DNA of 64,000 nucleotides, taken from NCBI RefSeq assembly GCF_000017185.1, contig NC_009635.1:684563-748562 (forward strand), written 5' to 3'. Source of the DNA: Methanococcus aeolicus Nankai-3 (lineage in GTDB: Archaea > AGJL01 > Methanococci > Methanococcales > Methanococcaceae). How positions within the stretch are numbered: the stretch's first letter is position 1; the number at the start of each line of letters is the position of its first letter. The notes beneath the pieces are model-generated. The model had not been told where the DNA came from and ran no database searches. It saw nothing but the letters and a program-made list of their open reading frames with translations. Below, one piece after another: positions 29,395-37,835 of this stretch. The position numbers and the translations under genes were made by a program.

Positions 29395-30933
29395 ATGTAT
29401 TATATCCATAAAGAAATAAAAAACCCATTAAAAGATGGAATTGAATTAGCAGAAGAATTGCAAAATAATATTGAAGACCCATCTTTGATGATTTTAGTAA
29501 CTTCGATAACCAAAAAAGAAAAAATTGAGGAGCTCCTAACGGGATTAAAACAAAACCTTCGTTTAGATAATTTAATAGGTTGCACCACCGCAGGTGAATT
29601 TTCAGAGAACTATGAAACAAAACAGGGAGCTCTTTTGTTAGCATTTAATAAATCATGTAAGGTGGCAGTGGGTCGTATGCCACAGGGGACACCTGCCCGA
29701 GAAAATGGTAGTTTATTGGCAGAAGATATAAATCAGAAATTAACAGAAAAATATCCTAAAATTGACATGCATGAAAAATTTTTAGGATTTGTATTTCACG
29801 ATTGGAATGATGACGATGAAAATGAGGTAATAGAAGGATTATCCAGCAAACTGTCCTTTCCAATAATCGGCGGAACAGCTGCGGACAGTATGGAATTCAA
29901 AAACATGTATCAAATATATCAAGATAAAGTATTATCGAACCATACTGTATTTGGGGCAGTATCTCCGAAAAAGAAATTTAACATATTATATGGTCATGGA
30001 TATGAACCGACCGAATATTATGCTAGAGTTACTAAAACTGATGGATATATCATAGAGGAACTCGATGGAAAACCAGCTTATGAAGTATATTCTAAAATGG
30101 TTAGCAATATATTAAATGTACCATTAGAAACCATTAATAAATATATACCAAATGAAAACAGCAATCTGGATTTTACGATATTATATCCTCCAGGAATTCA
30201 AGATATTTATGGACATCATAAATTATTATTTATAAAAAAGATAGAGAATAATAATATAATAGTTAGCCAGAGGATTAAAGAAGGGACATTTCTCACATTA
30301 ATGAAAACATCAGTACAAAAAACCAAAGAATCATTAATTCATGAAATCCAGAAAAAAACCAGAGGATTTAAACTACCATTTACATTTATTATAGAATGTG
30401 TGGCCCGTAAAATTATAAAAAATCCAAAAGCATTTGAACACCCCTTCGTTTCAGAGGATTTTGAAAAATGGATTAGTCCGAATGAAAATATATTAAATGA
30501 AAAAGAAGTATTTAAAACCTGCATAGGATTCAACAGCTATGGAGAAAGTATTGTAAATGGGGTTATGAGATTCCACAATGCCCTCACTTTTACAGGCGTA
30601 TCTTTTGATTTAGAGAGCACATCTAAAATTAACTGGAAATCTAGTTTAAAATATTTTGAATTCAGCGAAGAAGAATTAAAAATAATACTGGAATTAATAG
30701 ATTCAAGATTAAGTGCAAAAGACTTGTTGAAAAGATTGGACCTGTCCCAGACTAAACTTTACGCTACATTAAATGACTTAGAAGATAGGAATATTATAAA
30801 ATCGCAAGGTAAAAATCCAAAGAAATATTATATTGAAAATATATTAAAGGTATTAAAAGATGTTTCCGATAGATTGGATTGTCAGTACCAATATAAAAAA
30901 GAAAAAAGAAATAAATTATTATCTAAATTCTAA
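29395..30933 (+). CDS. FIST-domain sensor with C-terminal winged helix
   Basis: A 512-residue protein. Residues about 20-200 form a FIST N domain (LIGCTTAGEFSEN, FPIIGGTAADSMEF). Residues about 205-415 form a FIST C domain (DGKPAYEVYSKMV near 240, and ECVARKI). The last 90 residues are a winged helix (AKDLLKRLDLSQTKLYATLN, DLEDRNIIKSQGKNPKKYY). FIST domains are thought to sense small ligands such as amino acids; fusion to a DNA-binding helix suggests a one-component regulator (inference). The start is placed at ATG 29395 after GAGAGGAA; the frame extends 18 residues further. Confidence 0.83.
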   Translation: MYYIHKEIKNPLKDGIELAEELQNNIEDPSLMILVTSITKKEKIEELLTGLKQNLRLDNLIGCTTAGEFSENYETKQGALLLAFNKSCKVAVGRMPQGTPARENGSLLAEDINQKLTEKYPKIDMHEKFLGFVFHDWNDDDENEVIEGLSSKLSFPIIGGTAADSMEFKNMYQIYQDKVLSNHTVFGAVSPKKKFNILYGHGYEPTEYYARVTKTDGYIIEELDGKPAYEVYSKMVSNILNVPLETINKYIPNENSNLDFTILYPPGIQDIYGHHKLLFIKKIENNNIIVSQRIKEGTFLTLMKTSVQKTKESLIHEIQKKTRGFKLPFTFIIECVARKIIKNPKAFEHPFVSEDFEKWISPNENILNEKEVFKTCIGFNSYGESIVNGVMRFHNALTFTGVSFDLESTSKINWKSSLKYFEFSEEELKIILELIDSRLSAKDLLKRLDLSQTKLYATLNDLEDRNIIKSQGKNPKKYYIENILKVLKDVSDRLDCQYQYKKEKRNKLLSKF

Positions 30934-31257
30934 CATATTTATTAGTTAATAATTTTAAGGTAATATTTATACATGTATTTTTTTTATATCTTACAGTATT
31001 TTCAAAATAAAAAAAATCGAAAACTATATATATTATAAATATATAATATATCATTAGGGTATTTGGGCTAAATTTGATGTAGAATGCCATATTTCCGTTG
31101 GTTTTCTCATTATCATTGAATAACATAATATTAAAATATTTTCCATAAATAATACAATATATAATGTGTTCAATTTTGTTCATGAAGGATTACTGCAAAA
31201 TACCTGGGCACATTAAAAATTACTTAGAAAAGAAGGGGTTCTTTCTAATATTGGGCG
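30934..31257. other. AT-rich gap between convergent genes
   Basis: Nothing coding seen. Near 31158, TATAATGTGTTCAATTTTG resembles one end of family 2 elements, but no matching second end was found. The remainder is AT-rich with TATATA runs. Confidence 0.45.
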
Positions 31258-32226
31258 TTAATTTACAGTGCCTAATGAAGTTTTAATTATATACATTATT
31301 TCATCAATATTATTTTTAGTAATATATCTTATGTCAATCTTTTTTAACTCCAACACAAAACCTTTTTTTAAAATTCTCTCATATAAGGGGCATTTTGTCA
31401 ATATTGATTTTCCATCATCTAATTTTATTATATTATTTATCTTTTTAACAATTTCATTTGGATTATTATGTTCTATAAATACGCCTACCCCTTCATTATC
31501 TTTATAATATGAATTTTCAAACTCTTCTTTTATAATATTTGAAAAAACCACACATTTTTTGTATGTTTCTCTGGCCCTAAGTGCTTCTTCTTTAATAGAA
31601 CCATGTATATTTGGGACCTTATATGTTTTTAATAGATGTTTTAAATTCTCCAATTTATTATTTTCTTTTAATTGCTGTTTTATATCTCCACTAATTCCCA
31701 TAAATCCGCCATATTCACAATTTATTATTTTGGGAGCTCCGGTTGAACATACTATAATATCACCATATCCACAATTACCACCCACTCCGCCAGAAATATC
31801 CTCTACAAAAATAACATTATTTTCCGAACATATTTTTTTTATTTCTTTAAGTGGCTGAACTGCAAGATAACCTGCCAATGATGTTAAAAATAGTGCTTTT
31901 ATATTATTTTTCTTTATTGTTTCGTCCAAAACATTAATATCGACAATTCCATCATTCGTAGTTAATTTTAATACATTATGGTTAAACGATTTTGGATAAT
32001 TGATAAATCCTTTCCAGCCCCCCATATCTGGAACCAATATATTGCAACAATTGTTTAAATCATAAATTATTTTTGATGCAATGAATATTGAAGCATTTCC
32101 AGATGGCAATATATGTAATTCTTTATCATATTGTAATAAATCATTTAAAACATTATTTAATTCATTTATATTTCCTTCTTTATTTAATTGTGATTCTATG
32201 CATGGTTTTCTATGTGGAATTATCAT
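31258..32226 (-). CDS. Putative PLP-dependent enzyme, DegT/aminotransferase-like
   Basis: A 322-residue protein with the outline of a fold-type I PLP enzyme: ILPSGNASIFIASKI near residue 38 (phosphate-binding helix), FVEDISGG near 134 (the PLP-ring aspartate region) and STGAPKIINCEYGGF near 158 with a candidate Schiff-base lysine. It is shorter than most aminotransferases (about 370-400). I do not recognise the substrate, and a sugar aminotransferase role is only a guess. GGTGAG precedes the ATG. Its upstream region is crowded with repeats. Confidence 0.6.
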   Translation of the reverse strand: MIIPHRKPCIESQLNKEGNINELNNVLNDLLQYDKELHILPSGNASIFIASKIIYDLNNCCNILVPDMGGWKGFINYPKSFNHNVLKLTTNDGIVDINVLDETIKKNNIKALFLTSLAGYLAVQPLKEIKKICSENNVIFVEDISGGVGGNCGYGDIIVCSTGAPKIINCEYGGFMGISGDIKQQLKENNKLENLKHLLKTYKVPNIHGSIKEEALRARETYKKCVVFSNIIKEEFENSYYKDNEGVGVFIEHNNPNEIVKKINNIIKLDDGKSILTKCPLYERILKKGFVLELKKIDIRYITKNNIDEIMYIIKTSLGTVN

Positions 32227-32773
32227 AAGCTCACCTTTTTTTAAAATTAATTATAAATAATAATTAAATAAATTAAATAATAAAATTAGAATTAGAAAAT
32301 AATAAAATTATTAATATATGTCATTGTATATTTTTTATATTTATTGTGTGTTCGAAAAGTCAAATTCCAAACAAAAGATTAAGTAAATCAGAGATTTACT
32401 AAACTATAATTTGTTCTTTTATGTTCCATGATATCCCCTTAACAGATAATACAAATATCGTCCTATATATGTATCCTACACGAGGTAGAATATAGTAAGT
32501 TCAAAAACTGTCCCTTTACTGTCTCAAATAATTTTGGATAGGATATATTAATAGAATATGGTCTTATTTACATAATTATAGAGTGAAACAGTTCGAAGAT
32601 TGACCATAATATAAAAAGTTCTTAGACATACCATAAAAATATTGTATATTTCGCAGGGAGCTCCGAAATTTTTCATATTAACAACATATTAAATAAGCTG
32701 TTTATAATATAGTCAATAACTATATATATTAGTTTTTTTAATAATACCTATTATATTTTTAAATGGTGATAAA
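32227..32773. other. Divergent intergenic region crowded with repeats
   Basis: About 547 bp between the PLP-like gene and the LysR gene. A family 1 element (32491-32607) appears to sit inside a family 2-like element, whose left end is near 32341 (TTGTGTGTTCGAAAAG) and right end near 32632 (AAAAAGTTCTTAGACATACC). One GGAGCTCC occurs near 32658. Confidence 0.5.
32491..32607. repeat. MITE-like element, family 1 (inverted orientation)
   Basis: About 117 bp. Left end TATAGTAAGTTCAAAAACTGTCCC, right end GTGAAACAGTTCGAAGATTGACCATA. Relative to the copy at 15655 it is inverted: the GTTTCAC-bearing end lies on the right. Confidence 0.8.
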
Positions 32774-33661
32774 ATGGACCCAAAAGTAAGCTATTTTAAG
32801 ACTTTCATATCGGCTGCAAAAACAAAAAGTTTTTCAAGAGCCTCTAAAAAATTAAGCGTAACGCAAGGAACGGTTAGTAATCATATATCCGCCCTTGAAA
32901 AATATTTTGATGCTCAATTATTTTTAAGAACTCCCGAAGGTGTAGATTTAACACCAGAAGGCGAAATACTATATGAAAAGGCAGAAAAAATACTAAATAA
33001 TATTAATGATGCAAGACAGTATATGAGAATACTTCACGAACACCCAGAAGGTACTGTAAGAATAGCTGCAAGTACAACCCCAGGGGAAAATTTAATACCA
33101 AATATTATTCAATCATACAGGGCAGAACATAAAGATGTAGATTTTGATGTTCAAATAACTGATTCAGAAAAATGTTTTAAATTACTTGAATCTGGGCAGG
33201 TAGATATTATTGCTGTTGGAAATTTATATGATAAAAGTTATGAAAGTGTTATTATTGGTAAAGATAGATTGGTATTAATAGTGCCACCAAACCATCGACT
33301 GGTAAAAAAAGGAGTTGCTAAATTATCGGACTTATTAAAAGAAGAATACATTGATAGAGAGGAAGGCTCTGGAACTAGGGAGGCCTTTAAATTAGCATTA
33401 AATAATAAAGGATATTCTACAATGGATTTAGATATTATAATGTCATTGGGAAGCAACTCTTCAATTATAACTGCTGTTTCAGAAGGATATGGCGTAGGAG
33501 TAATTTCAGAAATACCTGCAAAAAATGCCGAAGAAGGAGGGCATGTGAAAATTATTCCAATCGAAGATTTAGATTTAACTCGATATTTATATCTTGTGAA
33601 AGGAAGAAAGCCAAAAAATCCAAGTGCAGTTAAATCATTTTGGGATTTTGTGAGTGAATAA
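32774..33661 (+). CDS. LysR-family transcriptional regulator
   Basis: A 295-residue LysR regulator. The N-terminal winged helix-turn-helix is clear (FISAAKTKSFSRASKKLSVT, QGTVSNHISALEKYFDAQLF, residues about 10-65). The co-inducer-binding domain starts near residue 93 (GTVRIAASTTPGENLIP) and includes IDREEGSGTREAF. LysR proteins are unusual in methanogens, but a homologue occurs in other Methanococcales. The target may be its own gene or the divergent PLP-like gene (inference). Confidence 0.93.
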   Translation: MDPKVSYFKTFISAAKTKSFSRASKKLSVTQGTVSNHISALEKYFDAQLFLRTPEGVDLTPEGEILYEKAEKILNNINDARQYMRILHEHPEGTVRIAASTTPGENLIPNIIQSYRAEHKDVDFDVQITDSEKCFKLLESGQVDIIAVGNLYDKSYESVIIGKDRLVLIVPPNHRLVKKGVAKLSDLLKEEYIDREEGSGTREAFKLALNNKGYSTMDLDIIMSLGSNSSIITAVSEGYGVGVISEIPAKNAEEGGHVKIIPIEDLDLTRYLYLVKGRKPKNPSAVKSFWDFVSE

Positions 33662-33822
33662 TTAGGGATTATGGCATATATTATAAAACACATTATAATA
33701 TAAATTATAAAACACATTATAATATAAAGATAATTATTAATATATGTTGGTATTAATACTGTCATATGATAATTTACATATATCTCTTTTTATGGTTAAA
33801 TTAACATTATTTGGTGAAATAA

Positions 33823-34566
33823 ATGTTTAAAGCAGTAATGAATGCAAAAAATTTTAAAAAAATAATAGATTCCATAAGCAATTTAGTAGATGAAATTTGT
33901 TTTGAAGTTGATGAACTAGGTATTAAAGCAAATGCCATGGATCCCTCTCATGTGGCATTAATTAGTGTAAATATACCAAAAGAATCATTTGACGAATATG
34001 TTTCAGATACTCATGACATAGGCGTTGATTTAGAAGCCCTTAAAAAAATAATGAACAGGGCAAAACCCAATGAAAAATTAATGTTAGAACTGGATATGGA
34101 AAAAAATAAATTAGATATCATATTAAAAAATGAAGGCACAAGAAAATTTTCAATTTCATTGTATGATGTATCATCTTCAAATGTAAAAGTTCCAGAAATA
34201 GGATACCCCAATGAAGTTATGATTAAAGCGGGAACGATTGTTGAATCTTTAAAGGATGCAGAACTTGTAAATGACCATGTTAGTTTAAAAATTACAGAAG
34301 ATGGTAAATTTATAATTTATTCCAAAGGAGATATTAACACAAATGAAACAGTTTTAGATAGGGATAACGAATCAATTATTGAGTTAAAAATATCAGAATC
34401 CTCAAAAAGCACCTATAATTTAGCATATTTAAAAGATATAACAAAGGCAACTTCCTCAGAAGATATTTTGCATATTCATCTTGGCACAGATATGCCCGTA
34501 AAAATAGAATATATAATAGGAGATACAAAATTAATATATTTATTAGCTCCTAGAATAGAATCTTAA
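33823..34566 (+). CDS. pcn: DNA polymerase sliding clamp (PCNA)
   Basis: A 247-residue trimeric sliding clamp. The start [20 protein letters not shown], the [20 protein letters not shown] stretch at residues 27-46 and the C-terminal [18 protein letters not shown] match archaeal PCNA. Length is exact for the family. The Gins51 and ribosomal genes follow, the classic archaeal replication/translation cluster. GGTGAAATA precedes the ATG. Confidence 0.97.
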
Positions 34567-34608
34567 ATCATAATTCAACATTATATATTATTTTATATAT
34601 CATTAGAA

Positions 34609-34722
34609 TATAGTAAATCTTCGAACTGTTTCACCCCGTTTATGCAAATAAGACTATATTATATAATATATCCTATCCAAAATTATTTGGGACAGTAAGG
34701 GACAGTTTTTGAACTTACTATA
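34609..34722. repeat. MITE-like element, family 1
   Basis: About 114 bp between pcn and the gins gene. Left end TATAGTAAATCTTCGAAC, right end TTTTTGAACTTACTATA. The interior GTTTCACCCCGTTTATGCAA is nearly identical to the copy at 15655. Confidence 0.8.
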
Positions 34723-34754
34723 ATTGCATAATTATTATATTTTTGTGTGGAATT

Positions 34755-35264
34755 ATGTATAATAAAATAAAAAACACATTTTTTAATGAATTAAATAGTG
34801 ATTCATTATTAAAATTATCAGATGATTTTTATGATGACATTAGAAGTTATTTAAATTCTATTGCCAACAGCGAAAATCATAAAATGGAATATAAAAGGGC
34901 ATTAAATTATTCTTCAAAATTAAGAAAATTAAGAATATATAAAGCACTTTTCGAAAAAAATTTTCCAAATGAAGATATGGGAGCTCCCTCAAATATACTG
35001 CAAAATCTTACAAAAGAAGAAGAAATAATATTAAAATTAATCGATAATATTGAGTATATAAACTCATATAATGACGATACACCAAAACCTATAAATACTC
35101 AAACCGATATTGATATAGTGAGAGTTAATACAGGGTTCCCAGAATTCACAGACGGGAAACGAAATTATAACTTAAACAAAAACGATGTAATTACACTGGA
35201 TAAAAAAATTTCGAGTATTTTGGAAAAACACGATATCGTTAAAAAAATAAGCAGTGGTGAATAA
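34755..35264 (+). CDS. Archaeal GINS complex subunit Gins51-like
   Basis: A 169-residue protein. The helical A domain ([14 protein letters not shown], then [15 protein letters not shown]) precedes a small C-terminal B domain ([20 protein letters not shown], then [18 protein letters not shown]). This order is that of archaeal Gins51, part of the CMG-like replicative helicase with MCM and GAN. Position directly after PCNA and before rpl44e supports the call. Start chosen at ATG 34755; an upstream TTG has no proper Shine-Dalgarno. Confidence 0.82.
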   Translation: MYNKIKNTFFNELNSDSLLKLSDDFYDDIRSYLNSIANSENHKMEYKRALNYSSKLRKLRIYKALFEKNFPNEDMGAPSNILQNLTKEEEIILKLIDNIEYINSYNDDTPKPINTQTDIDIVRVNTGFPEFTDGKRNYNLNKNDVITLDKKISSILEKHDIVKKISSGE

Positions 35265-35265
35265 T

Positions 35266-35550
35266 ATGGCTAAAATGAAAAAGAAAATAAAAAGATATTG
35301 CCCATACTGTAAAGTTCATACATTACATACAGTAGAGAGAGCAAAAAAGAGAAAAGCAAGTGAATTAACTTGGGGACAGAGACAATTCAGAAGAGTTACA
35401 GCAGGATACGGGGGATACCCAAGGCCTTTACCAAGTGGAGCAAAACCGATTAAAAAATTAGATTTAAGGTATAAATGCTCAGCATGTGGAAAAATGCATG
35501 TAAGAAGTAACGGCGGATATAGGGCAAGAATGTTTGAATTAGTAGATTAA
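35266..35550 (+). CDS. rpl44e: 50S ribosomal protein L44e
   Basis: A 94-residue zinc-binding ribosomal protein. Zinc ligands are CPYC near residue 11 and CSAC near residue 71, with the conserved middle [22 protein letters not shown] 35266 (MAKMKKKIK) is chosen; its Shine-Dalgarno GGTGA lies inside the end of the gins gene, implying coupled translation. Confidence 0.97.
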   Translation: MAKMKKKIKRYCPYCKVHTLHTVERAKKRKASELTWGQRQFRRVTAGYGGYPRPLPSGAKPIKKLDLRYKCSACGKMHVRSNGGYRARMFELVD

Positions 35551-35621
35551 ATATAATATAAGGAAATAATATAATATAAATATATAAAAATTAAAATAAA
35601 TAACAGTTAAAAGGTGAAATA

Positions 35622-35807
35622 TTGGCATTAATTCCAAAACCAAGAAGTAGATTTTTAAAAGTGCAATGTCCTGATTGCAGTAGCACTCAAACAATATTTG
35701 GATGCCCTGCAACAGATGTAGTATGTATTACATGCGGAAAAGTACTTGCAAAACCAAGAGCATCAAAAGGATTAATTAAAGCTAAAATATTGGGCGTATT
35801 AGAATAA
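35622..35807 (+). CDS. rps27e: 30S ribosomal protein S27e, TTG start
   Basis: A 61-residue zinc-ribbon ribosomal protein: CPDC near residue 16, CITCGK near residue 35. The start is TTG at 35622, placed correctly after GGTGAAATA, giving MALIPKPRSRFLKVQCPDC. It usually precedes aIF2-alpha directly, but here about 790 bp of repeats separate them. Confidence 0.96.
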   Translation: MALIPKPRSRFLKVQCPDCSSTQTIFGCPATDVVCITCGKVLAKPRASKGLIKAKILGVLE

Positions 35808-35850
35808 TTTAATTTTTTATATGCTTATTTTTTATTGCCAAATCTTTGAT

Positions 35851-35911
35851 TCTTCAAAATGGCTTTGCCATTTTTACAGTCGTAAAACTTTTCCTCTGGA
35901 AAAGTTTGAGA
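35851..35911. repeat. Double-hairpin element
   Basis: Begins TCTTC, then stem AAAATGGC/GCCATTTT (loop TTT), centre TACAGTCGTA (one change from the palindrome), then stem AAACTTTTCC/GGAAAAGTTT (loop TCT), ending GAGA. Confidence 0.75.
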
Positions 35912-35973
35912 TGGTTCAAAAGACGAAGTCTTTTGTATATTTTATTTAAAATTTTTATATATTTTTCATAAAA

Positions 35974-36101
35974 TATAAGATGTTCAAAAAGTTGTTCACC
36001 ATATCTCAAAAAAGATTATTGAGGTATATTTAAAATATTAATAATATTTTATCTGCAATGATATTTATTGATGCAAACAGTTAATTGAACATACCATAAA
36101 T
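35974..36101. repeat. MITE-like element, family 2
   Basis: About 128 bp. Left end AAGATGTTCAAAAAG, right end TTAATTGAACATACCATA. These form an imperfect inverted repeat. Confidence 0.55.
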
Positions 36102-36209
36102 TAGGCAAAATCTTCGAATTTTATGGCTCGTATCTTTGACATGGCAATTTATTCATTTTTACTCGATATTTTTCAAAAATAGTTCTTTAGAATATATTTT
36201 TTTTACGGT

Positions 36210-36330
36210 TATACTCTATTCGGAAAGTTTGTTCATTGGAGGTCAAATCTCAAAGTATTTTAATGGAAATTTAAACTAATATATATTTTACGATAATTTA
36301 TTAGTGCAAATAGTTCTCGAATGGACTATA
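36210..36330. repeat. MITE-like element, family 2
   Basis: About 121 bp. Left end TATACTCTATTCGGAAAG, right end AGTTCTCGAATGGACTATA; imperfect inverted ends with TATA termini. Confidence 0.55.
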
Positions 36331-36428
36331 AAAGCAAACTTTAAAATATACTATATAAATGTTTATATATCATTTAATACATATCCATAGGACACCTACG
36401 AAATATTGGCACATTGGCAGGATTTATT

Positions 36429-36546
36429 TATATAGTTCGTTCGGGAGCTCCTTACAATGATGCTGTTTTGATGTCCTATTTTATGGCATACGATAGACAA
36501 ATCAAATAAATTCCTTACAGAATTTGACTTTTTGAACACACAATTA
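36429..36546. repeat. MITE-like element, family 2, carrying a GGAGCTCC
   Basis: About 118 bp. Left end TATATAGTTCGTTCGGGAG, right end GACTTTTTGAACACACAATTATA. The GGAGCTCC sits next to the left end. The right end is almost the same as the left end of the element near 32341. Confidence 0.55.
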
Positions 36547-36594
36547 TATATTTTATTATACACATACATTTATTATTAATTAAGCGGTGAGATT

Positions 36595-37383
36595 ATGAAA
36601 AAAGATTTTCCAGAAGAAGGAGAAATTGTTATTGGAACAGTTATTGATGTTAAACCATTTGGGGCATTCGTGGAGCTCCTTGACTACCCTAAAAAAGAGG
36701 GTATGATACATGTATCAGAAGTATCCTCTGGATGGGTTAAAAACATCAGGGATTTTGTTAAAAAAGGACAAAGAGTAGTAGCAAAAGTTACAAGGTCCCA
36801 AAAAAGAAAATCACAAATAGACCTTTCATTAAAAAGAGTGACTGACCAACAGAGAAAAGTTAAAATTCAAGAATGGAAAAGACTTCAAAGAGCTGAGAAG
36901 CTTCTTGAATTTGCAGGGAAAAAATGTGGTAAATCAATTAAAGAGGCATGGCAAGAAGTTGGGTATTTATTGGAAGAAGAATTTGGGGAAGTATATGATG
37001 CCCTTGAATATCTTGTTATAGAAGGTAAAGAGGCATTAAATGAACTTGATATTTCCGAAGAGTGGGCTGATGCACTATATGAAATTGCAAAGGAAAACAT
37101 AGAATTAACCAATGTTAAAGTAGAGGGAGTATTAACGCTAACTACTACGGATGCCGAAGGTATTAAAAAAATTAAAAATGCCATTAAAACAGGATTAAAA
37201 GCTAACCCTTATGAGGATGTAGAAGTTGATATAAAATACATAGGAGCTCCCCACTATAGAATTGAAATAAAATCACCAGATTATAAAAGTGGTGAAGAAG
37301 TTTTAAAAATTGTTTCAAATTCTGCAATAGACTATATTAAAAAGAATAATGGAGACGGTAGTTTTATTAGAGAAAATGCTTAA
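36595..37383 (+). CDS. Translation initiation factor aIF2 subunit alpha
   Basis: A 262-residue subunit of the archaeal initiator-tRNA-binding factor. The N-terminal S1/OB domain is clear (EGEIVIGTVIDVKPFGAFVE, then GMIHVSEVSSGWVKNIRDFV, residues about 8-60), with DLSLKRVTDQQRKVKIQEWK, then the helical domain and the C-terminal alpha-beta domain. Normal length. It is followed by nop10, the standard archaeal order. Confidence 0.96.
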   Translation: MKKDFPEEGEIVIGTVIDVKPFGAFVELLDYPKKEGMIHVSEVSSGWVKNIRDFVKKGQRVVAKVTRSQKRKSQIDLSLKRVTDQQRKVKIQEWKRLQRAEKLLEFAGKKCGKSIKEAWQEVGYLLEEEFGEVYDALEYLVIEGKEALNELDISEEWADALYEIAKENIELTNVKVEGVLTLTTTDAEGIKKIKNAIKTGLKANPYEDVEVDIKYIGAPHYRIEIKSPDYKSGEEVLKIVSNSAIDYIKKNNGDGSFIRENA

Positions 37384-37446
37384 TTTCATTATATATAATA
37401 TTATATAATGGCATATAATCTTATTCTCTATTTTAATTTATTCATT

Positions 37447-37580
37447 TATAGTCAATCTTCGAACAATTTCAGTATCGTATAATTAAATAGTTATAAAATC
37501 TCAATGATATGATGTAGAAACATATAAATCTACTAAATATTTTGGGGCGGATAATGGACAGTTTTTGAAGATTAACTATA
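37447..37580. repeat. MITE-like element, family 1
   Basis: About 134 bp between aIF2-alpha and nop10. Left end TATAGTCAATCTTCGAAC, right end TTTTTGAAGATTAACTATA. The interior differs from other copies. Confidence 0.75.
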
Positions 37581-37620
37581 TTGGCACATAAAAATTTAAA
37601 ACATAAAAGAGGGCGAAAAT

Positions 37621-37776
37621 TTGCGTATGAAAAAATGTCCAAACTGTAAAAATTATACATTAAATACTATTTGTCAATGCGGTGAAAAAACCATCACAGT
37701 TAAACCACCAAGATATTCTCCAACGGATAAATATGGAAAATATAGAAGAATGCTAAAAAAATCAATTAAACAATAA
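37621..37776 (+). CDS. nop10: H/ACA RNP protein Nop10 (small gene)
   Basis: A 51-residue protein of the H/ACA RNP that guides rRNA pseudouridylation. It opens MRMKKCPNCKNYTLN with zinc-ribbon cysteines CPNC and CQCG, and continues TVKPPRYSPTDKYGKYRRML, the Nop10 signature. TTG 37621 is preferred because GGGCGA lies 4 nt upstream and homologues include the MRMKKCP leader; ATG 37627 is the alternative. Its position after aIF2-alpha is the usual one. Confidence 0.93.
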   Translation: MRMKKCPNCKNYTLNTICQCGEKTITVKPPRYSPTDKYGKYRRMLKKSIKQ

Positions 37777-37835
37777 AACATTTATATTATTAGATTAATT
37801 ACTAATTACTAATTATCGTAGGATATTGTGGAACT

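Larger units (their letters stand above)
35808..36594. other. Repeat cluster inserted in a conserved translation operon
   Basis: About 790 bp non-coding between rps27e and the aIF2-alpha gene. It holds one double-hairpin element, a CAAAAGAC/GTCTTTTG hairpin (35917-35935) and three family 2 MITE-like elements in series. One GGAGCTCC lies in the last of them. Confidence 0.75.
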
